The position numbers and the translations under genes were made by a program. 12,867 nt of DNA from Phoronis pallida (lineage: Eukaryota; Phoronida; Phoronidae): positions 1-12,867 of the forward strand of contig JAOXYC010179914.1 of the NCBI GenBank assembly GCA_028565715.1. The letters are read 5' to 3'. Of the stretch, positions 1 through 10,100 are shown piece by piece (positions within the stretch are counted from its first letter, which is position 1; each line of letters opens with the position of its first letter). Under the pieces are notes generated by a model. It saw nothing but the letters and a program-made list of their open reading frames with translations. It made no database searches and was not told where the DNA came from.

Positions 1-122
1 AAATACCATGGATTTGTGTATCAAAACGCTGTGTGTTTTATTCTTATCACTATTGTGGCCAAAGACAAACATTATTCTTAAACAAACGTATTTGAGTCTT
101 CCAATGATAACCAGTTTCTACA

Positions 123-825
123 TTAAGGATAAGAATGACTACTTTCAATGACCTTCATACTAGAAATTTTCAACCCATAAAAGTATATATTTCCAAAAGC
201 AGATATATTTTGGCATCTCATGAAATATCTTTATCTAATAGTCATTCTCCGTTTTATGGCAAATGTTTTTTTTTGTAAAGAAATCCGTTTTTCGAAAGGT
301 ACATCGATAGCCGGAAAAAAACCTGTAAACATATTTTTATAAAAAAAAATTTCATGTGAAAATATACCACACGGACACAAAAATGCTGATAGGAAATTTC
401 AAATAAGTGGCTAGTTTCGTTTTTATGTTCTTTCAAAGCTCAAAGAAGTAGTCTGCCCGCCATTTTTATCAAATTGACTACTTTTTTGTGCTTTGAAAGA
501 ACATAAAAATGAAACAAGTCATTTATTTGAAATTTCCTATCAGCATTTGTGTGTTTGTGTGGTATATTTTCACATGAGAAAAAAATTATAGAAATATGTT
601 TACATGTTTTTTTCCCTATCGACGTACCTTTCAAAAAACGGATTTCTTTACAAAAAAAACACATTTACCATAAAACGGAGAATGACTATTAGATAAAAAA
701 TATTTTATCAGATGCCTAAATATGTCTGATTTTGGAAATATATACTTTTATGGGTTGAGAATGCCTAGTTTTTTGTAAATTGCTGAAGAATGAAGGTAAT
801 TGCAAGTACTCATTCTTATCCTTAA
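123..825. mobile_element. ~700-bp foldback (palindromic) MITE-like element
   Basis: Left arm 123-453 and right arm 476-825 are near-complete reverse complements around a ~22-bp loop. Matching blocks include TTAAGGATAAGAATGA/TCATTCTTATCCTTAA at the tips, AATAGTCATTCTCCGTTTTA and its complement, and CTTTCAAAG next to the loop. The right arm has small insertions (near 755-790). There is no coding capacity; the short ORFs in the arms are chance. It lies in the intron upstream of exon 1. The family is not recognised and no clear target duplication is visible. Confidence 0.85.
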
Positions 826-910
826 AAATCAGCCTCGTAATTCCAAGATGAGCTGTTTCCTAAAAAAATACATGTGATATATTCTCTAATAACATGTATC
901 ATTCATTTAG

Positions 911-1129
911 TGTTCACTGAGGCCCAATACTAATTGGCTGGCTATTTTGGAGGATGCGAATTCACTTTTCAATAACGGTGAATTCTTCGCGGCGCTGCCA
1001 TCGTTTGAATTGCTCCGTCTACATACAGCAGCATTGAAACAGTTGAAAGTTCCTCAAGATCGTTATTCAGAACAACAAACCCAGGAAAACCTTGCAGTAT
1101 GCCTGTTTCATTCATTTCATTCACCACAA
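911..1129 (+). CDS. exon 1 (visible): TPR-like N-terminal segment
   Basis: The open frame starts right after an AG acceptor (909-910; TAG is in frame at 908-910, so the exon cannot extend upstream) and ends in phase 0 at donor GTAAGT (1130). It encodes 73 residues with a helical pattern (ILEDANSLFNNGEFFAALPS), which resembles the first TPR of HELZ and ZC3H7 proteins. No start methionine lies in frame, so earlier exons must lie upstream of the window. An alternative AG at 920-921 would trim the exon by a few codons and change its entry phase. Confidence 0.72.
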
Positions 1130-4100
1130 GTAAGTAACAAATTGACATTTGCCATTTTTTCCCGTCTTTCAGATCGTTGTAAGCCACCAAAGTTTTAATC
1201 AATATGATTACCATCAGAGGAAAAACCGTTAAAAGTACTTCTTCAAAACTTAACAACTTTGAAACGTTAAGGATATCTAATCTCATATCACAGCTCCGGT
1301 CTTAACCACCATTTTCTGGGAAAATCAAACAATGCACAATTTCAGTCTTTCGAAAATGGCTTTAATTGAGGTTTTAGAAAGTTTCTTTCTCCTTTTTAGC
1401 TGAACATTAAACCATCGTGAGAAAGCCATGTCATTCAAAGTTGTCTGGTATTAGCGTTAATGTCAGTTCCACTATCCTATTGCAAGGCCAACATGAAATT
1501 ATACATACACGTTCACAGTTTTGCTAAACAGAGACAATATCATCGAGTGAACTTGGTTTATGGTCCTAAATATCACAGTGCTTTCAGACCCTGTCAATCC
1601 TCTTCAGCTGTTTTCATGGCACCTATAAAGTCGTTTTGCTATAAGTAGGTGCTCGATCATAGTGTCGTAGTTCCATAAACTAACGATCTGTTATAAATCC
1701 ATGTGTTATCGTAAATAACATTTTTTATTGTGTATAGCCGATGATCAGTCGAGCGGTATCCTTGGTGGACGTGCTGAAGCAGTGCCGTAGAGGTAAGTTT
1801 AAGACATTAGCCATGGCAATATTGGAGTGACTGGTCATTCTCTACGTACACTTTATTTTATGTATGCTAATCCGAGCACTTATCGACTAAAAGTAAAGGG
1901 CTTTGAAAAAATAAGGTATTAGGCATCACACGTACTTTCTCATATATCCAAAAATGTTCATCTGCTTGGTGAATCATATTAAACAAAGGTTATAGGACAC
2001 AAGCACATAACTTACGAAGCATTTAGACTTTTGACTGCCCTGGGCGGCTGTCTTCATCAGAATGGTATGGCGCATGCGTGTCAATCACACTGTTAAAACA
2101 TGGCGGAAGATCGAGTCCACAATCGCAATTCATGGAGGGGCGTTTTCTCCTAATTTGGATCGCTTCCCTGATTTTCCTAGGAAAGTCTTTATTGTCACTG
2201 TCAATGATTTTTACAGATTCCAAATTAATATCACGATCATATATATGTACATATCATGTTTAAAAATGGCAGATGCTAAAGAGCCAGTTTTTAACCATTT
2301 CTTGTGTTCATCAATACGGGTCCTTAGTTGACGACCAGATTCGCCGATATATGAAGCTTCACAAGAGGCACAATCAACCTGATAAACAACACCACATCTG
2401 TGATCTAACGGAGTAATATCCTTAGGTTTGACTATGGAGTTCTTCGAACAACTTGCATTAAGATCTTCCAATATTAGTCCTAGAATATGGAGACGTTACG
2501 TGGACGATACGTTTACCATCTGTAAAAAGGAAAACGTTTCTGACTTTATTGAACATATCAACAGTATTGATGAATGTATAAAGTTTACTCATGAAATCGA
2601 ATCTGACCACCAAATTGCGTTTTTGGACTCTCTTATAGTGAGAAATCCTGACGGCTCTTTTACCTCTCATCATCCATTACAACAGAAACTGGGAGTGGTC
2701 CACACTCTTCGTCACAGTGAGATGTGAGAGCATTGTTACCAAGTAAGAAGATAGAGTTTCTGAAAATCAAATACTCGATTCCACCTTGTCAGCTTGTGGA
2801 TATCTAAAGTGGGCTCTGAAAAAACAACCCAGAAAAGGAAACCTTTCTGAGGATCCTTTGGATAAAGGCACAGATTATGTCATTGTTCTACCTTATGCGC
2901 AGGGTATTTCTGAGAAACTGTACAGAATTTACAAAAAACATAACATCAAGTAGTCTTCCGACCTGGGAACACTATCCGCGAATCAAACCTAAGGATATTA
3001 CTCCGTTAGATCCCAGATGTGGTATTGTTTATCAGGTGGATTGTGCCTCTTGTGAAGCATCATATATCGGTGAATCTGGTCGTCAATTAAGGACCCGTAT
3101 TGATGAACACAAGACATGCTTAAAACTGGCTCTTTAGCATCTGCCATTTCTGAACATGCACATATATATGATCATGATATTAATTGGGAATCTGTAAAAA
3201 TCATGACAGTGACAATAAAGACCTTCCTAGGAAAATCAGGATAGCGATCCAAATTAGGAGAAAACACACCTCCATGAACCGCGACTGTGGACTCGAACTT
3301 CCGCCATTTTTAATAGAGTGATTGACACGCATGCGCCATACCATTCTGAAGTTATTTGCTTGTGCCCTATAACCTTCGTTTAACACACCTTTCTCATTGT
3401 GAGTTTAATGTTTACTGATTCATCTTGTTTTATAAGACTGTTGAGGTGTTGAAATTGACCAATGTACCATCTTTTAGCGTTGGAAGTTTCCCCGAACTCT
3501 TTTCAAATTAGGAAATTGTACGGCATAAGTCTGTACCGAGATTCTAAATTCGACGAAGCCGAGTCAGCTCTAGAAAGTGCATTACAACTTGTTCCAGCAG
3601 ACGACACAGATGAGGTAAGTTCAATGAAATTTCGAAGACATTTTTCTTTATATATTGTCATTTGTCAGCATAAGCAAAGTTAATGTAAACGGTTTGTCCA
3701 TATGTTTATGACTTTACATAGGAGTTTTTCAAAAATCTAAAATAGCTTGAAAATATCCAATTATCATGAAAATACTTTGACGTGTACAGACCGTGTTCGA
3801 ATACTAGGAGTATTCATTATAGCTTTTTCTCACATGATAAGTTGGTTGTTATCGCGATAACAAATGTATTATTGAAAATAACTCACTCTGACGGATCACT
3901 GTATTCATACGCCTTAAAAACATCCTCGTTTTTCCTTCGACAACGCGTCGTCATTGTTTCATGTGAGAAAAAGAACAATAAACTCGTTGTCATTGAATAA
4001 TATATTTCTAAAAACTCGTCAAAATCCTCGCCAAAGGCTCGGATTTTGACTCATTATTATCCTCTGACGCTATTCTATTATTTGGAGATCTTGTTAAAAA

Positions 4101-7100
4101 TTGTCAAGCGTCAAGTTATGTGTCTGAGCCTTGGAGCTCATATCGCATGAACTGGTTACAGCTCTATATTCCGACAGCTCTATGTTCCGACAGCTCTATG
4201 TTCCGACAACTCTATGTTCCGACAGCTCTATATTCCGACAGCTCTATATTCCGAAAACGACGTGTATTTTTGTGCTCTATGTTCCGACAGCTCTATGTTG
4301 CGACTGTCGGAACATAGAACCTTTTTTATTTTCCAAAAGGGTTCTATGTTCCGACAGCTCTATACTCCGACAGCTCTATAATCCGACTGTCGGAATATAG
4401 AACCTTTTTTTATATTTCGAAAGGGTTCTATGTTCCGACAGCTCTATATTCCGACAACTCTATATTTCGACAGTTCTGTATTCCGACAATTTTCTGAATA
4501 CAGAACTGTCGGAATATAGAGTTGTCGGAACATAGAGCTGTCGGAACATAGAGCATCAAAGTGTGTCGGAACATAGAGCTGTCGGAACATAGAGTTGTCG
4601 GAACATAGAGCTGTCGGAACATAGAGCTGTCGGAACATAGAGCAGTCCCCGCATGAACTTCGTATTCACTTACGTTTTAAAATTGCAGTTTGCTGAAATA
4701 CAACGATATCTAAGCGAAGTGAAGAATGTTAAACGCCAGCATGAAAACCAATGGATTGAAGGCACGAATGTTAATGTTGGACAGGTTTGTGTAGAAGTCG
4801 CCTTTGTTTAAATCTTATAAGCACGAGGGAGAAATCTGTCATGTTCTTACATTGATGAAGATATTAACTTAGATCTATATCATTTGGTGAATCCGAAATG
4901 CCCTTTTTTCTACTCACTATGCCTGTCTTGGACGTCCATATTAACTCTTGTGTATATATATTTGCAAGTTAGAGGGCCAGTTGCTGTCCGAAAGGTCCAA
5001 TATGGAATGAATGCGCCATATTTGATTATAATGTTTGGTGTCAACGCTTAAACATAAGTGCAATTAATATTTACTAAATGTTGTACATATTTTTATAGCC
5101 AAGAAATCTTGAGAGTGGGTTGAAATATATCAAACTGTCTGTGAGTTTAACCAATTGTCGTTTGTCCACGGGATTGCAATATCAATGGGTTATTTCAGAC
5201 TTACAAACCACACCCAAAAAAGAAAGAAAAGACCGGGGGGAAAATCAAGACGAAAAATAAGCAACGTTATCGGACCTTCCGGAATCGTGAAGACAGTGCC
5301 AACGAAGAGAGCGGACAAAGTTCTCTGACGTCGAGCAGATCGAGTAGTGTGTTTTCTGAGCCAACTTGCCCAAAAACACAGAACAAAAGACATACGTCCT
5401 CCCCTGAAACCAGACCAATACCGAATGGTAAGATTGGTTCTCCATCGAAGGCGAGCAGAGGTTCATCTACCAGCGAGAGCAGCCACAATGGATTTGCAAA
5501 TGATACGAGCAAGGTCAGGTCACACCAGAAAAAGAGTGCCAGTTGCGCGAAAGAGGAGTCGCCTGCAAAAGATCTGGTAAGTGTTTCTCTTTTAAGAGAA
5601 ATGGTTTAAAAAAAGGTTTAAAAACCATTTTTGCAAAATATCCTATTTCAATTGAGTAGCCCTAAATTTGTTCATCCTTAAATCAACTGAAATGTCCCGT
5701 GTTTTTAAGGACGTAAGACCAAAGGCGACTGTTCCAAAGAAAGATCCAGTTCAGGCTAGCGATCGTGGAAATGGGAGAAAAGTGAACACCAAATCTCATG
5801 CACGTGCCGCTAACCTAGGCGTTCTAGGAATGTCTAGTGAGACTGGAATAATTGGTGATGACAGAAGTTACGAGAAAGAATCAAACAAAAGTACGAGGTT
5901 CATAGAACTTTAAAATGAAGATACCAATTTTTTTAATACTTTATCATCTATGGACGTTGAAGAATGAATGTGTGTCAACAAACAAACGCATTGCATTGTT
6001 GCAATCTGAAAGGGGTCTTGGTCGACAATCCCATAGGTTTATAGTTCGATGGATGGTCATTATTACTCGAAATGAGTATCGACTCTCCTTTTAATTACTA
6101 AACGTTTCCAAATCGTAAGATATGACAATGTTGATGGAAATATTTTCAATACGTATAAAAGGTCAATCTCAAATTCATCAAAATCAGTGAAGGCATTTCT
6201 GCAACTTTATTTATAATTAAAATAAATAAGTTCGTTTTGAAAAATATTGAAGCAACCTGAAACTCACAGTCCAATTGACAACTTTTCAGGTAAATCCTTT
6301 AACAAGACGACAACCTTCGGCCCCGTAAATGAGCAACAAGAACGCAAGAGAGATGTCAATTTGCCTAAAAAGAGGAATCACGACCTTCTTGATATGTCTA
6401 ACAAATTTCACATCATATCAGTTTGTGAACTTTGTTTGAAGAGTGACAGAATATCCGGAAGAGCAGGGCCTCAAAGCAAAGACTGTGTACGGGGTCATGC
6501 ATGGAGGGTATATAAAGTATATTATGCAAAAGAATTTAAGAAGACTATACGAGGTCTACCTAACAACCATTTCAAAGGAGCATACAACTTGTGTAACCAT
6601 TCCAAAGGCTGTCATAGGGGAACTTCTTGCATATTTCCACACTCCTCTGCTGAAGTTGAGGTTTGGACGTGGTTGAGGGCACATGGTAAGTTTGTACGCG
6701 TGGATATATCGTCATTCATTCTAGTGAATTAGAAGACAACATTTACCCCAAATAAAGGCTATATCAAATTGAGTACACATTATGCCTACATAGTTCTGGT
6801 GATAACAGATTGATGTTCAAGTTTCAACAACGAATCTATGTCTTGACGTACATTGCTTAAAAGATTCTGTTTCTTGTTTTAGATTTGGACATAGAAGACG
6901 TTGTTGAAAGCAGTGACTGGGAGGAAACACGCTCTCTGGGTACAAGGAGTACTACACAACCGAGAGTACCAAAAACAAGAGTCATCCAACCGTCAGCAAA
7001 CCAGTTATATTGTCGACTTTGTAATAAGACATGCAACGGGGCTAACCAATTTGAAGTGCATAAGGCCTCAAATCTTCATCTAGAAAAAATATTGTCTGAT

Positions 7101-10100
7101 AATGAAAAGAAATGGAGATATCGAGCACCGCCGATAGGAGTAGCAATTAATAATTTTAAGATGTGTCAAGAGTGAGTAGTTGCGGTGAACTTTTCTGCAT
7201 GAGACAAATCATTGTTGTGTTCAAATCGTACATTTTTTCTTTTACTGTTTTTGCAAGTGTTCTTATACACATAACATGGAGATGTTTGGTGGCTAGTAAT
7301 GGCGCGTTTCTACGTTTTATCTGATAAGCACTTCTTTCACTAGAACGGTGCACTACCGCACATGTTTTGACCGGTTGGCTTTCATAGTAAGATACAGCTA
7401 TTATCATAATTGATTCAGTAATTGTTTGTTCATACTGACAGAAGTATACGTGATCGTTGTATGTCTTATTTTTGAGTTGAATACCTGAATTTCATTTCAG
7501 TCACATAAACAATGAAAATTGTGAGTTTTCATTCTTCACTGACAAGGATAATCCGTGTCCTTACGCTCATTCCAAAGAGGAACTGAAGGAATGGCAAGAT
7601 CGAATAAGAAGTCGTTCGGAAATGAGGTTCAGAATGAAGAATGAGTTTTCTTACATGGACAAACTGCTTACTGATAGAAGGGTAAGTGTCTGTGCAAAGT
7701 AGCTGTGTAACTTATCAGATTGAAGTTTATCTATCGCACTCTACTAAAATGACAAGATTTATACTCCATTTTACGCATGCATTACGAATGAATTCTATTA
7801 ACCATCATTGAGTTCTAATATTTTCACCCAGTCGGCCAGGGGGTTTCTACAAAACTGATGTACTCTGTTGGTTGGACGACGCTTTGAGCATGCGCGATAT
7901 CTTGGGCGTAGGAACCTGATACGGGCCAATTTCGCAATTCATAGAGAGTTCTCCAGCTTGTCTTATGTAGAGACGTTCACTGATCCACCTGGTTTCTCTC
8001 GCGCATGCTCAAAGCGTCGTCCAACCAACAGAGTACGTCAGTTCTGAGGAAACCCCCTGACCGAGTGGGTGAAAATATTAAACAGGTCGCACATCTAGTT
8101 GTAAATATTTTTGTATTATTTCCTTCTATGTAATTGATAGTTTTCCTTTGTTCTTTTGTTGGTTGATCAGCTTGATAGCGGGTTTTTAACCTTTAGCTGA
8201 TCACCACATCAATTGATACATTAGTATAATGTTTAATTGTATTGTATTGTATTTTATTGGAGATAATAAATCTATCTTATCAGAAGACCACATCAATTGA
8301 GGAAGTCGACATCAAATGTGCAGAGAGCTTTGAAGTATTGCTTGCTTTTGGAAAGAAACAAGTGGACTGGAACTTTACGATAACAGTTAAAGTATGTTTA
8401 GATAATTCAGTTTCGAGTTTCTTGAAAAGTCCAACTGTCACTGAATAGACTTCTACATATCCCGTATTTCATTTAATGCATTCCTAGCAGATTAGCTTTT
8501 TTATATGATTATAAATCAAACGAAAACAAGGAACAGATTGCATTGTATCTACAGGCGAAAAAGTTTTACTTGAAAAGTAGATATGGGTTTGCTTAGCGTA
8601 CAAAAGTCACTCAGCTGTGATTCTGTGCTCGAGGCGGGGTTCGGTGGCCCCAGTCTCATTCGCGAACGTCGGGCCCTAAGATTTTGACAAATGTCATAGA
8701 ATAGTGCTGTTTATTGATCTTTTGGTGGCGTACAATACATTATGATTTTTAATCTTTTATGTTAGAATCAGAATAAAGACCTAAAACTGGAGAAAGTGTG
8801 CCTTCTACGCTCAATGTCCTTGCGATACTTTAGCCTCAGCACACAAGATGGGATGAAGAAGAGTCAACTCGAGAATGGGGAAGCTTTCAAAGCTACTCAA
8901 AAAGGTACCTTTACTTTCCCGATAGATTTTCTTGAGAAAGTGCATGGATATTAATCCGTAAAACGGCTTGACAATGATTACACGCATGTGTGCAATTCGC
9001 GATCTAATCAACGTCTTTTTGTGGTTGACACTGAATACAATTGTTTGCAGGCGCAGGCCCAACTAGATTGGACAAACTTTGATCATTCAAGAGCATTTAT
9101 GAATAGAATTGTACCCTATAGTGAGTCAAAACGATTTATGTCCCACCATTTTCTAGTTTCAGAGAGTTCTTTTCAGTAAACAATATTGTGGTAAATCAAG
9201 TGTGCCTAAAGCTTGCCGTTGGACATTTCCGCACACACTAGAATACTTACCGTATAACCCCGCAATTGAGCGCATGTGCCTATATGCGAAATAATGCATT
9301 TTGCTCTCAAAATTTGGAAATTCAATTTCTTGCAAAATAGGCGCATGGGCCTATTGGTTCCGCGTAGGCGCGTATTCACGTATAGGCGCATGCGCTCATT
9401 AGAGGGGTTATACGATATACATGCACACTGTACATCTAACAAGGTTTTGTATTTTTCTAATTAAAGGAGATATTTACAACATTAAAGTGATGTACAACAA
9501 TGAAATGTTTGGAGCATTTGACCAGTCGGTTTGCTTCGATTTTGGTCCCAGATACCCTGTGGTTGAGAAGAAACTACAAGTCCATACTGGTGAACGTGCT
9601 CACGAAGAAGTGAATTGGGTGAAGAAATCCAAGGCTGATCACGAAGTTAACACATGGACAGATACAAACAGGTAGGATTCACTGTTTTGTTAGTATGCCA
9701 ATATCTTTTGAAAATTGTGTACCAATTGAATTGGCCTCTGCTTAAAAATATTTCGAGCTAGGTATATTCTATTTGGAACTAATGAAGTTCGAACGCATTG
9801 CTAAACTCGGTATTTTTTTATAAAACTCCCCAAAATCTGACAATTCTTTTAATTGAAATGTGTATGTTTACAAACATGATAGCGACTTATATTTTCAGAA
9901 AAATAATTCCGTTCGACAGTTCTGTTCGCCAAGCAAACAGTGACTTGGTAAGACGTTATCCAATACCAGATGATGTCATCGACAGCAGTTTGAAAGATAA
10001 CATCCTAAACATTAATAATTACAAGGACAGAATGCATAAACTGCTTTATTTGGAGGAAATAGAGCAAACGAAATTTATTGCAAGGTATTTTGTTTTGTTG

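Larger units (their letters stand above)
1979..3383 (+). mobile_element. degraded Penelope-like retroelement with inverted 3' copy
   Basis: Central part (2432-2982) encodes the C-terminal piece of a Penelope-type reverse transcriptase on +. It runs into a GIY-YIG endonuclease region (2983-3383, +). A second copy of the same GIY-YIG/3' region lies inverted on the left (1979-2431, - strand). Arm tips match (TTAAACAAAGGTTATAGG and its near complement at 3383). Penelope-like elements are known for partial copies in direct or inverted orientation and for GIY-YIG endonucleases. This copy is 5'-truncated, frameshifted and inactive. It sits in intron 2 of the helicase gene. Confidence 0.87.

Noticed and set aside
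254-664. Two - strand ORFs of 60 and 74 residues
   Set aside because: They are translations of the two arms of the 123-825 palindrome, with no recognisable domain.
969-1286. 105-residue - strand ORF
   Set aside because: Antisense shadow of exon 1 and its intron; the + strand frame has TPR-like sequence and splice signals.
1460-1648. 62-residue + strand ORF in intron 1
   Set aside because: No similarity or splice context; chance ORF.
4120-4638. Repetitive peptides of the MFRQLYVPTALCSDSS type on both strands
   Set aside because: The 16-bp DNA unit is not a multiple of 3, so every frame cycles through the same words; this is repeat DNA and not a repeat protein.
4154-4649. CRISPR-like array
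   Set aside because: Units abut without unique spacers, occur in both orientations, and the context is a eukaryotic intron.
5190-5512. - strand ORFs over exon 6
   Set aside because: Shadows of the basic + strand exon; their hydrophobic look is the complement of Lys/Ser codons.
8625-8700. Possible tRNA or SINE head in a GC-rich patch
   Set aside because: No cloverleaf or clear A/B box promoter could be traced; left as unassigned.
9206-9464. ORFs on both strands over 9206-9464
   Set aside because: They read through the foldback MITE at 9250-9415; no domain.
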